In this document: positions 47,625 to 55,714 of the stretch, one piece after another
Layout: each line of letters opens with the position of its first letter
Numbering within the stretch: the stretch's first letter is position 1
Assembly: GCA_001971685.1 (NCBI GenBank)
Contig: CP019326.1
Span: forward strand, 1,116,001-1,180,000
Reading direction: 5' to 3'
Length of the DNA: 64,000 bases
Source: Halomonas sp. 1513
Lineage (GTDB): Bacteria; Pseudomonadota; Gammaproteobacteria; Pseudomonadales; Halomonadaceae
Translations under genes and position numbers: made by a program
Notes under the pieces: generated by a model
Told to the model about the DNA's origin: nothing
The model's input: the letters and a program-made list of their open reading frames with translations, nothing else
Databases searched by the model: none

Positions 47625-48941
47625 TCACTGCTCGACCTCGGGCAAGCGTTGGGCGCAAATGGCGGCGCCCAGTGCGGTGACGGCGAGTATCGCCAGCAGG
47701 GCGGTGGTCCCCAGCCACTGCGCCAGGGCGCCGATGATGCCCCCCACGGCGAGCATCAGCGCACCGGTGAGGGTGTTCGACAGCGCCACGTAGAGCGCTC
47801 GTTTGTCTTGCCCGACCATATCGACCAGGTAGGTCTTGCGTCCCAGGCGCACGCCGGCGTGCACCACCACCAGCAGCCCGTAGCCCAGCGCATAGGGCCA
47901 CACCGTTTCGCTCCAGGCGGCGGGCAGCCAGGCGATGCTGGCCACCAGCAGGCAACACAGCGTGGTCCCCAGGCCGGCGTCGCGCATCACCCGGCGGCTC
48001 GACGCATCGGCGCGCTTGCCCCATAGCGGGCTTGCCAGCATCCCGGCAAGCCCCGAAATCACGATCAAAACACCCAGCCCACCCAGCGCCGCGCCGCTCT
48101 GCTGCTGGCCGAGCAGGGCGATATAGGGCAGTGCCAGGGCGCTGGCGAGCAGCAGGGCACGGGCCAGATTGAAGTGCAGGAAGTCGCGGTCGTCGCGCAT
48201 CAGGCGCAGCCCCAGCTTGATGCTCTCCCAGGCGTTCTCGCCGCCCTCCACGGCACCCGGAACTTCGCTAATGCGCGCAGCACACAGCGCGTTCAACGCC
48301 CAGCCCAATGCCGCCACGCCGAGCAGCACCGCCAGTGCCAGCTCCCCGGGGCGCTCATCGAACAGCATCAGCACGCCGCCGGCCAGCAGGGTCGCGGCGC
48401 CGGCCACGCTGCCGCTCCAGCCCATCAGGGTGCCGCGGCGCTGCTTGCTGATGGTCTTGCCGAGCACGTCCTTGGTGGCTATCGATGACAGCCCCCGCGC
48501 CAGCGACAGTGCCACCAGCACCAGCAGTACCAGCGCGCCGCCCAGTCCACCGCTACCGAACAATGCCAGCAGGGCCAGCAGCAGTGCGGCGACCGCCTGC
48601 AGCGCGCCGCCCAGGGCCCAGGCCCACTTGCGCTGTGGCTTGAGGCGGATGAAACCGGCCACGAACAGCTGCGGCAGCAGCGAGCCGGACTCGCGTATCG
48701 GTACCAGCAGCCCCACCATCCACAGCGGGGCACCGATCACGCCTAGCAGCCACGGCAGCACCAGCCTGGCGCTGGCCAGTTCGTCGGCCAGCTTGTTGCC
48801 CAGGGCCGCCAGCAGGTGCAGGAAGAAATTTCGCGGCTGCTCATCGCAGGCCTCCTCGGGGATGTCCTTGCACATGCGGCTGTCGTCGTCGCCGGTCAGC
48901 CATTCGTAGAGACGACGCTGGCTGATGTCGGGTGCGGCCAT
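47625..48941 (-). CDS. MFS transporter
   Basis: A 438-residue major-facilitator protein with about 12 hydrophobic helices. The N-terminal cytosolic segment (MAAPDISQRRLYEWLTGDDD, about 40 residues, with a CDEQP) is longer than usual. The loop between helices 2 and 3 carries the basic GFIRLKPQRKWAW pattern, and a second basic loop is seen at GKRADASSRRVMRD. No substrate can be inferred. It lies 120 bases upstream of the LOV gene on the same strand. The ATG at 48941 is chosen as the start, preceded by GGAG; the frame is open upstream to 49064. Confidence 0.85.
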   Translation of the reverse strand: MAAPDISQRRLYEWLTGDDDSRMCKDIPEEACDEQPRNFFLHLLAALGNKLADELASARLVLPWLLGVIGAPLWMVGLLVPIRESGSLLPQLFVAGFIRLKPQRKWAWALGGALQAVAALLLALLALFGSGGLGGALVLLVLVALSLARGLSSIATKDVLGKTISKQRRGTLMGWSGSVAGAATLLAGGVLMLFDERPGELALAVLLGVAALGWALNALCAARISEVPGAVEGGENAWESIKLGLRLMRDDRDFLHFNLARALLLASALALPYIALLGQQQSGAALGGLGVLIVISGLAGMLASPLWGKRADASSRRVMRDAGLGTTLCCLLVASIAWLPAAWSETVWPYALGYGLLVVVHAGVRLGRKTYLVDMVGQDKRALYVALSNTLTGALMLAVGGIIGALAQWLGTTALLAILAVTALGAAICAQRLPEVEQ

Positions 48942-48997
48942 GCGGGCTCCTTGGCTGCTATCATCGAGAGCTTCATTGTTGCGACAGGACGGCCGCG

Positions 48998-49267
48998 ATG
49001 TCACGCATCCGTATCCACTACTGCACTCAATGCCAATGGCTGCTGCGCAGCGCCTGGCTGGCACAGGAGCTGCTCTCCACCTTCGGCGAAGCCCTCGACG
49101 AGGTGGCGCTGGTGCCCAGCCACGGCGGTCATTTCGAGATCTTCTACGACGACCAATCGATCTGGGAGCGCAAGCGCGACGACGGTTTTCCCGACAGCAA
49201 GGCGCTGAAGCGGCTGGTACGCGACCGCCTCGATCCCCAGCGTGATCTGGGCCATATCGACCGCTGA
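48998..49267 (+). CDS. SelT/SelW/SelH-family (Rdx) redox protein
   Basis: An 89-residue thioredoxin-like protein with the Rdx-family CxxC at YCTQCQW near residue 10 (the selenocysteine of animal homologues replaced by Cys), followed by GGHFEIFYDDQSIWERKRDDGFPDSKALKRLVRD, given in parts GGHFEIFYDD and DGFPDSKALKRLV. The family is small and redox-related; its partner is unknown. It is divergent from the MFS gene and followed by the DMT exporter 23 bases downstream. The ATG at 48998 is chosen over an upstream start. Confidence 0.85.
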   Translation: MSRIRIHYCTQCQWLLRSAWLAQELLSTFGEALDEVALVPSHGGHFEIFYDDQSIWERKRDDGFPDSKALKRLVRDRLDPQRDLGHIDR

Positions 49268-49290
49268 ACCGCCGCGGCCAAGGAGAGGGA

Positions 49291-50190
49291 ATGACACAGG
49301 AACGTCAGGCAATGCTGTGCGGACTGGGGGCCGTGGCGCTATGGTCGACGGTCGCCACCGCGTTCAAGGTGGCGCTAGGATATATGTCGCCGCTGGAGCT
49401 GCTGTGGCTCGCAGCGCTGGTGTCCTGGGTGCTGATGGGCCTGCTGGTTGCGCGCAAGGGGTTGATCGGTCATGCGCTGCGCCACGGCTGGCGCACCGCG
49501 CTCTGGGCCGGGCTGATGAACCCGCTGGCCTATTATCTGGTGCTGTTTGCCGCCTACGACCGCCTGCCAGGGCAGGAAGCCATGGCGCTCAACTACACCT
49601 GGGCGCTGGCCATGGCGCTGCTGGCGGTCCCCATCCTCGGCCAGCGATTGACCCGCATCGACATGGCGGCCGGGTTGATTGCCTACGCCGGGGTATGGGT
49701 GATCGCCACGCGGGGCGCGGTCCTCAACGTGGCCTTCGCCGATCTGCTCGGGGTGGCCCTGGCGCTGGCGTCGACGCTGCTATGGGCGCTCTACTGGCTG
49801 TTCAATGCTCGCGACCGGCGGCCGCCGCTGGTCGCCCAGTGGCAGAACTTCAGCGTTGGTCTGCCGGTGCTGACCCTGCTGCTGCTGACCCTCGGGCCTG
49901 GGCTGCAGTGGCACGGTTGGGCGGGCCTGTCGGCGGGGGTTTACGTCGGGCTGTTCGAGATGGGCGTGGCATTCGTGCTGTGGCAGTTTGCCGTACAGCG
50001 CATCTCGCGCACGGCCAGGGTCGCCAACCTGATCTTCCTGTCGCCGCCGGTCTCGCTGCTGCTGCTGTTTCTGGTCGTTGGCGAGCCGATCATGCCCTCG
50101 ACTCTGGTCGGCCTGGTGCTGATTCTTGGCGGGCTTGGCCTGCAGCAGTGGCAGAAAACGCCGGCCCCCGCCGAAGCCGGCGTTAGCTGA
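49291..50190 (+). CDS. EamA/DMT-family exporter (YddG-like)
   Basis: A 299-residue drug/metabolite transporter with ten predicted membrane helices in two EamA repeats. The first repeat has LGAVALWSTVATAFKVALGYM and the second, LLGVALALASTLLWALYWLF. The order and motifs resemble YddG, an aromatic amino acid exporter, but the substrate is not proven. GGAGAGGG precedes the ATG at a good distance. It follows the Rdx gene closely on the plus strand, and ends convergent with the tesA gene. Regulation is not visible. Confidence 0.85.
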   Translation: MTQERQAMLCGLGAVALWSTVATAFKVALGYMSPLELLWLAALVSWVLMGLLVARKGLIGHALRHGWRTALWAGLMNPLAYYLVLFAAYDRLPGQEAMALNYTWALAMALLAVPILGQRLTRIDMAAGLIAYAGVWVIATRGAVLNVAFADLLGVALALASTLLWALYWLFNARDRRPPLVAQWQNFSVGLPVLTLLLLTLGPGLQWHGWAGLSAGVYVGLFEMGVAFVLWQFAVQRISRTARVANLIFLSPPVSLLLLFLVVGEPIMPSTLVGLVLILGGLGLQQWQKTPAPAEAGVS

Positions 50191-50194
50191 TGCG

Positions 50195-50881
50195 TCACTG
50201 CACGTCGGGCTGATGCTGCTCCAGCCAGTGTTCCAGCGCCGGCCAGACGTTGTCGAGAATCACCGGTTGGGCACTGGCGGTGGGGTGGATGCCGTCGGAC
50301 TGCATCAGGCCCTCTTCCAGCGCCACGCCCTCTAGCAGGAAGGGCACCAGGGGGACGTCGTACTCCTCGGCGAGACTAAGGTAGACACCGGTGAAAGCAT
50401 CGCGGTAGGCCTGGCCGTAGTTGGGCGGAATATCGATCCCCAGCAGCAGCACCTCGGCATCGGCAGACTGGCTGGCCTCGATCATGCCGGCCAGGTTCTG
50501 CTGCATCTGCCGCGGGGGCAGCCCGCGCAAACCGTCATTGCCGCCCAGTTCCAGCAGCACCAACTGCGGTTCGTGCTGTCCCAACAGGTCGGGCAGGCGC
50601 TCGGCACCGCCGGCGGTGGTCTCGCCGCTGATGCTGGCGTTGACGACGCGTACCTCGCCGTCGAGTCGTTCGTTGAGCAGGTGCACCCAGCCTTCTTCCT
50701 GCTCGATGCCGTACGCCGCGCTGAGGCTGTCGCCCAGCACCAGCAGGGTGGGGGGCGTGTCGGCATGCGCCGTCGGCCATGCGATGATGGCGGTAATACT
50801 CAGCGCCCCCGCGAGCAGCGTGCGGCCGATAACGTGTTTCAGATCACCAGCAAACCCCAGCACAGGGAAACCGCTTGTCAT
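50195..50881 (-). CDS. tesA: GDSL-type arylesterase/lysophospholipase (TesA)
   Basis: A 228-residue secreted SGNH hydrolase with a signal peptide ending near PTAHA. All four blocks are present: Ser in VLGDSLSAAYG, Gly in ASISGETTAGG, Asn in LELGGNDGLRG, and the Asp-x-x-His pair in SDGIHPTA. It acts in the periplasm on thioesters, esters and lysophospholipids, as in E. coli TesA. AAGGAG is six bases before the ATG at 50881. The start codon overlaps that of the divergent ATPase gene in the sequence CATG, so the promoters must lie inside each other's coding regions. Confidence 0.93.
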   Translation of the reverse strand: MTSGFPVLGFAGDLKHVIGRTLLAGALSITAIIAWPTAHADTPPTLLVLGDSLSAAYGIEQEEGWVHLLNERLDGEVRVVNASISGETTAGGAERLPDLLGQHEPQLVLLELGGNDGLRGLPPRQMQQNLAGMIEASQSADAEVLLLGIDIPPNYGQAYRDAFTGVYLSLAEEYDVPLVPFLLEGVALEEGLMQSDGIHPTASAQPVILDNVWPALEHWLEQHQPDVQ

Positions 50882-51596
50882 GTCAGACTCCTTGAAGACG
50901 GATGCTACTGCGATTCTACACGCCCGAGGCTTGGGCAAGCAGGTCACCAGCGGCGACAAGCCGCTGACCATTCTGAGCGATCTCGACCTGGATGTGTTCC
51001 CCGGAGAAAGCCTGGCGATTCTCGGTGCCAGCGGTGCCGGCAAGTCGACCCTGCTGGGGCTGCTGGCTGGCCTCGATCAGCCAACTCGCGGCGAGCTGAG
51101 CATGTTTGGTGAGCCGCTGGCGCGTCTCGACGAGGACGGTCGTGCGCAGCTGCGCGCCGGACGCGTGGGGTTCGTGTTCCAGAACTTTCAGCTGCTGCCG
51201 ACCCTGACCGCGCTGGAAAACGTGCTGCTGCCGCTGGAGCTGGCGCCGCTGACTGACAGCGAGCAGCGCGGCCGCGACTGGCTGACCCGGGTCGGTCTGG
51301 GCGAGCGTCTCGGCCACCTGCCCAAGCAGCTGTCCGGCGGTGAGCAGCAGCGCGTGGCCATCGCTCGGGCCTTCGTTGCCGACCCGCAGCTGGTATTCGC
51401 CGACGAGCCCACCGGCAACCTCGACCCGGGCACCGGCAAGCGCATCATCGATCTGCTGTTCGCGCTCAACCGCGAGGCCGGCACTACCCTGGTGCTGGTC
51501 ACCCACGACCACGCCCTGGCACGCCGCTGCGACCGCTGCCTGCGCCTCGACGACGGGCGGCTCGAGCCGCTGGTGCTGGACGAGGTCGAGGCATGA
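50880..51596 (+). CDS. ybbA: ABC transporter ATPase YbbA
   Basis: A 238-residue LolD/MacB-type ATPase. Walker A GASGAGKST, Q-loop FVFQNFQLLP, signature LSGGEQQRVAIARAF, Walker B VFADEPTGNLD and H-loop VTHDHALA are all present. It partners the FtsX-like permease coded next (ATGA overlap at 51593). The tesA-ybbA-ybbP neighbourhood is conserved in enterobacteria and pseudomonads. The ATG at 50880 overlaps the divergent tesA start codon. The substrate is unknown; a link to lipid or envelope handling is inferred from tesA. Confidence 0.92.
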   Translation: MSDSLKTDATAILHARGLGKQVTSGDKPLTILSDLDLDVFPGESLAILGASGAGKSTLLGLLAGLDQPTRGELSMFGEPLARLDEDGRAQLRAGRVGFVFQNFQLLPTLTALENVLLPLELAPLTDSEQRGRDWLTRVGLGERLGHLPKQLSGGEQQRVAIARAFVADPQLVFADEPTGNLDPGTGKRIIDLLFALNREAGTTLVLVTHDHALARRCDRCLRLDDGRLEPLVLDEVEA

Positions 51597-54163
51597 GTAG
51601 CGTCGCCGAACGTTCTACTTTGGATACGCCCCAGCCCGGCAACATGAGCGCGTTGCGCTGGTCGCTGCGCGGCATGCGGCGTGACCTGCGTGCCGCCGAC
51701 GTGCGCGCACTGTTCGTGGCGCTGGCGCTGGCGGTGGCGGCGTCGACCATGATTGGTTTCTTCCTCGACCGCCTCGAGCGTGGCCTGGAGCGTCAGGCCG
51801 GTCAACTGCTGGGTGGCGACCTGGCACTGGAGCAGGGGCGGCCCTTCGATGACGCCCTGCGCCAGCTGCTGGAAGAGAACGACCTGACGGTCAGCGAGCA
51901 GATCGGCATGGTCTCCATGGTCAGCGTCGACGATGCCTTCCAGCCCGCCAGCCTCAAGGTGGTCGATGATCGCTACCCGCTGTATGGCGAGGTGCATCTC
52001 GACGCCGGCGAGGGTGTCGAGCAGGTGGCGCATGGGCCGTCTCCCGGTGAAGCCTGGCTGGCGCCACGGCTGGCACAGCTGCTGGACGTGGCGCCGGGCG
52101 ACAGCGTGCGCGTTGGCGACGTCGAGCTGCAGGTGAGCGGACTGGTCGAGCGCGAGCCCGACCAGTCCGGGGGCTTTGCCAACTTCAACCCACGCCTGAT
52201 GATGCATCAGGCGGACGCCGAGGCCAGCGGCCTGGTGCAGCCCGGCTCGCGGATCGAGTTCTCGCTGCTCGCGCGCGGCTCACCGGCGGCGATCGACGCG
52301 GTGACGCCGCAGCTGCGCGAATTGACCGCCGAGGGCGTGGAGATTCGCGATGTGCGTCGCGACCGCCCCCAGCTCGGCAATGCGCTGGCCCGCGCCGAGC
52401 AGTACCTGAGCCTGGCCGGGCTGGCCGCGGTGCTGTTGGCCGGGGTGGCAGTGGCCATGGCCACGCGCCGCTACGTCGAACGCCACCTGGATACCGCCGC
52501 GCTGCTGCGCTGCTTCGGCGCCACCCAGCGCCAGCTGACGCGGCTATTCGCCCTGCAGCTGCTGTGGCTGGCGCTGGCGGCATCGGCGGTCGGTGCCTTG
52601 CTGGGGCTGGCCGGCCAGGCCGGGCTGCTGTGGTTGCTGACGGCTTTTCTGCCCATCGAGCTGCCGCCGCCGGGGCCGCTGCCGCTGCTGCTAGGCGTGT
52701 TGACCGCGCTGGCGGTGCTGGCCGGTTTCGCCGGCCCCACGCTGCTGCGCCTCAAGCGCGTCAGCGCGCTCAAGGTGCTGCGCCGCGAGCTCGACCCGCT
52801 TCCGGCCTCGGCGTGGCTGGTGGTGGCGGTGGCCAGCCTGGTGTTCGGTGGCCTGCTGTGGCTCTACTCCGGTGATCCGCAGCTCGCCTTCGGCCTGCTG
52901 GCCGGTGGCCTGGTGATGCTGGTGGTGCTGTGGGGGCTGGGAGCGCTGCTGCTGGGTGGCGTGCTGCGGCTGGCCACGCGCCTGCCCCAGGGGGGCGTCA
53001 AACGCCAGGCGCTGCGCCTCGGTGCCCAGCAGCTGGCGCGGCGGCGCAGCGCCAGCCTCGGCCAGCTGCTGGCCTTCTCGGTGACCTTCGCCGCCATGGC
53101 GATGATCGCCCTGGTGCGCGGCGATCTGCTGAGCACCTGGCAGGATCAACTGCCCGAGGACACCCCCAACTACTTCGCCATCAATATCCAGCCCGGCGAG
53201 CGTGACGCCTTCATCGACACCCTCGACGATGCCGTCGATGAGCGCACTACCCTCTACCCGATGGTGCGCGGGCGGATTTCGGCGATCAACGACCAGACGC
53301 CGCGCGACGCGGTGCCCGCCGACGCCCGCGGCGACGGCTCGCTGCGTCGCGAGCTCAACCTCACCTGGCGCGAGACGCTGCCCGACGGCAACCGGCTGGT
53401 CGCCGGCGAATGGTTCGACGCCGGCCCCGGTGTGGGCGAAGGGCGGGTGCCGATCTCGGTGGAGGACGGCCTCGCCGAGCGGCTCGGCCTCGCGCTTGGC
53501 GACACCATGACCTTCAGCATCGGTGGCGACGAGATCGTCGGCGAGCTCACCAGCCTGCGTAATCTCGACTGGGACAGCTTCCGGCCCAACTTCTTCGTGA
53601 TCTTCCCGCCCGAGGTGCTGGAGCGCTACGGCCATAGCTACATCACCGCCTTCCATCTCGACCGCGAGCGCGACGACATCAGCCGCGCCCTGGTGCGCGA
53701 GTTCCCCGGGGTGTCGTTGCTCAACGTCGAGGCGATCCTCGGTCAGGTGCGTGAGCTGCTGACCCAGGTGACCCGCGCGGTGGAGTTCGTGCTCGGCTTC
53801 GTGCTGCTGGCCGGTATCAGCGTGCTATATGCCGCCCTCACCGCCAGTCGCCCGACGCGGGCACACGAAAGCGGTCTGCTGCGGGTGTTCGGCGCCGGCG
53901 ACCGCCTGATCTCGCGGGTCCAGGGGGCCGAGTTCGCCATCCTAGGCTTTGCCAGCGGCCTGATGGGGGCGCTGCTCGCCGAGCTCGCCGCAGCCGGGGT
54001 CTATCTCGCCTGGTTCGACCTGGCGCCGAGGATCCACTGGGGCCTGTGGCTGACCCTGCCGCTGGGCGGTGCGCTGCTGATCGGCGTGATCGGCCACACG
54101 CTGTCGCGCAACGTGCGTCGCCAGACGCCGATGCAGAGTCTGGGGCTGCTCGGAGAAGCATGA
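51593..54163 (+). CDS. ybbP: ABC transporter permease YbbP (FtsX family)
   Basis: An 856-residue permease with two FtsX-type modules. One N-terminal helix (about 38-55) is followed by a large periplasmic region, helices around residues 265-290, 315-345 and 365-385, another set near 395-460, and a second periplasmic domain (about 480-700). Three final helices follow. The motif QLLRCFGATQRQLTRL (seen as LLRCFGATQRQLTRLF) and LLRVFGAGDRLISRVQGAEF are the FtsX coupling regions. It overlaps ybbA by 4 bases and acts with it. No solute is known for the family; mechanotransmission or lipid/lipoprotein export is possible. Confidence 0.92.
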   Translation: MSSVAERSTLDTPQPGNMSALRWSLRGMRRDLRAADVRALFVALALAVAASTMIGFFLDRLERGLERQAGQLLGGDLALEQGRPFDDALRQLLEENDLTVSEQIGMVSMVSVDDAFQPASLKVVDDRYPLYGEVHLDAGEGVEQVAHGPSPGEAWLAPRLAQLLDVAPGDSVRVGDVELQVSGLVEREPDQSGGFANFNPRLMMHQADAEASGLVQPGSRIEFSLLARGSPAAIDAVTPQLRELTAEGVEIRDVRRDRPQLGNALARAEQYLSLAGLAAVLLAGVAVAMATRRYVERHLDTAALLRCFGATQRQLTRLFALQLLWLALAASAVGALLGLAGQAGLLWLLTAFLPIELPPPGPLPLLLGVLTALAVLAGFAGPTLLRLKRVSALKVLRRELDPLPASAWLVVAVASLVFGGLLWLYSGDPQLAFGLLAGGLVMLVVLWGLGALLLGGVLRLATRLPQGGVKRQALRLGAQQLARRRSASLGQLLAFSVTFAAMAMIALVRGDLLSTWQDQLPEDTPNYFAINIQPGERDAFIDTLDDAVDERTTLYPMVRGRISAINDQTPRDAVPADARGDGSLRRELNLTWRETLPDGNRLVAGEWFDAGPGVGEGRVPISVEDGLAERLGLALGDTMTFSIGGDEIVGELTSLRNLDWDSFRPNFFVIFPPEVLERYGHSYITAFHLDRERDDISRALVREFPGVSLLNVEAILGQVRELLTQVTRAVEFVLGFVLLAGISVLYAALTASRPTRAHESGLLRVFGAGDRLISRVQGAEFAILGFASGLMGALLAELAAAGVYLAWFDLAPRIHWGLWLTLPLGGALLIGVIGHTLSRNVRRQTPMQSLGLLGEA

Positions 54164-54176
54164 CCGCTGGCGCGGG

Positions 54177-54191
54177 TTTAGCCTGGCTAAA
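54177..54191. repeat. 7-base inverted repeat before glyA
   Basis: TTTAGCC-T-GGCTAAA is a perfect short palindrome 123 bases upstream of glyA. It could be an operator; it does not match MetR or PurR consensus. Confidence 0.3.
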
Positions 54192-54214
54192 GCGAAGGTG
54201 AGAAATACTCGGGC

Positions 54215-54251
54215 GCCCATGACCCCCTTTCATGTGAAAGGGGGCATGGGC
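54215..54251 (+). terminator. Long hairpin after ybbP, upstream of glyA
   Basis: GCCCATG-A-CCCCCTTTCA, TG loop, TGAAAGGGGG-CATGGGC forms a 17-base-pair stem with one bulge. It most likely ends ybbP transcription, but no T tract follows, so a regulatory leader structure for glyA is possible. Confidence 0.45.
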
Positions 54252-54313
54252 TGGGGTATCATGGTGCCCTTCGATTTCTCCTATCGTTCGCCCCCGATTG
54301 AGGACCCACGACG

Positions 54314-55582
54314 ATGTTCAGCCGTGATATGACCATTGCCGGTTTCGATGACGCCCTGCTCGATGCGATGCAAAAAGAAGTCGCACGTCAGGAAGCGCAC
54401 ATCGAGCTGATCGCCTCCGAGAACTACGCCAGCCCCCGGGTGATGGAAGCTCAGGGCAGCCAGCTGACCAACAAGTATGCGGAAGGCTATCCCGGCAAGC
54501 GCTACTATGGCGGCTGTGAGTACGTCGACATCGTCGAGCAGCTGGCGATTGACTATGCCAAGCAGCTGTTCGGGGCCAGCTACGCCAATGTCCAGCCGCA
54601 CTCCGGTTCCCAGGCCAACGGCGCGGTCTTCCAAGCGCTGGTCAAGCCCGGCGACACCATCCTCGGCATGAGCCTCGACGCCGGCGGCCACCTGACCCAC
54701 GGCGCCAAGCCCAACTTCTCCGGCAAGCACTATAACGCCGTGCAGTACGGCCTCGGTGAAGACGGCCTGATCGACTATGCCGAGGTGGCCAAGCTTGCCC
54801 GCGAACACCAGCCGAAGATGATCATCGCCGGCTTCTCCGCCTACTCGCAGATCATCGACTGGGCCAAGTTCCGCGAGATCGCCGACGAGGTGGGCGCCTA
54901 TCTGCTGGTCGACATGGCCCACGTCGCCGGCCTGGTCGCCGCCGGCGTCTACCCCACGCCGCTGCCCCATGCCCACGTGGTCACCACCACCACCCACAAG
55001 ACCCTGCGCGGCCCGCGCGGCGGCCTGATCCTCTCCAGCGAGGGCAACGCCGAGATCGAGAAGAAGCTGCAGTCAGCGGTCTTCCCGGGTGGCCAGGGCG
55101 GCCCGCTGGAGCACGTCATCGCCGCCAAGGCGATCTGCTTCAAGGAGGCCATGGAGCCGGGCTTCAAGACCTACCAGCAGCAGGTGGTCAAGAACGCCCA
55201 GGCGATGGCCGGCGTATTCATCGAGCGCGGCTTCGACGTGGTCTCCGGCGGTACCGAGGATCACCTCTTCCTGCTGTCGCTGGTCAAGCAGGGCCTGACC
55301 GGCAAGGACGCCGACGCCGCCCTGGGCCGTGCGCATATCACCGTCAACAAGAACGCCGTGCCCGGCGACCCGCAGAGCCCGTTCGTGACCTCGGGCCTGC
55401 GCATCGGCACCCCGGCGGTGACCACCCGCGGCTTTGGCGAGGCCGAGTGCAGCGACCTGGCCGGCTGGATCTGCGACATCCTCGACGTGATGGCAAAGGG
55501 CGAGAGCACCGATGGCATCGAGGCCGAGGTCAAGGCCAAGGTAGAAGCCGTCTGCGCGCGCCTGCCGGTGTATCGCGACTGA
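54314..55582 (+). CDS. glyA: Serine hydroxymethyltransferase
   Basis: A 422-residue PLP enzyme interconverting serine and glycine with tetrahydrofolate, the main one-carbon source. The N-terminal [24 protein letters not shown] and the PLP Lys in [14 protein letters not shown] (about residue 229) are clear. Length is normal. It is preceded by a hairpin and an inverted repeat in the 150-base upstream spacer, and followed by a terminator. It is not part of an obvious operon. The family call is certain. Confidence 0.97.
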   Translation: MFSRDMTIAGFDDALLDAMQKEVARQEAHIELIASENYASPRVMEAQGSQLTNKYAEGYPGKRYYGGCEYVDIVEQLAIDYAKQLFGASYANVQPHSGSQANGAVFQALVKPGDTILGMSLDAGGHLTHGAKPNFSGKHYNAVQYGLGEDGLIDYAEVAKLAREHQPKMIIAGFSAYSQIIDWAKFREIADEVGAYLLVDMAHVAGLVAAGVYPTPLPHAHVVTTTTHKTLRGPRGGLILSSEGNAEIEKKLQSAVFPGGQGGPLEHVIAAKAICFKEAMEPGFKTYQQQVVKNAQAMAGVFIERGFDVVSGGTEDHLFLLSLVKQGLTGKDADAALGRAHITVNKNAVPGDPQSPFVTSGLRIGTPAVTTRGFGEAECSDLAGWICDILDVMAKGESTDGIEAEVKAKVEAVCARLPVYRD

Positions 55583-55612
55583 CCGACGTTGCTGAGTACC
55601 GACAGCATCGAG

Positions 55613-55640
55613 AAGCGCTCCGCTCTGGCGGGGCGCTTTT
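55613..55640 (+). terminator. Terminator after glyA
   Basis: An 11-base-pair stem (AAGCGCTCCGC / GCGGGGCGCTT, one G-T pair) with TCTG loop, followed by TTTTGGTTT. Confidence 0.75.
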
Positions 55641-55714
55641 GGTTTGTCGACCCCCGCGGTAGGCTGAGGTGAAGGCAACTATCTTCCAATGCACATCGGG
55701 ATCCAGGGGGCAGT

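Noticed and set aside
54215..54251. Glycine riboswitch upstream of glyA
   Set aside because: Only a simple hairpin is visible; the tandem aptamer architecture of glycine riboswitches is absent.
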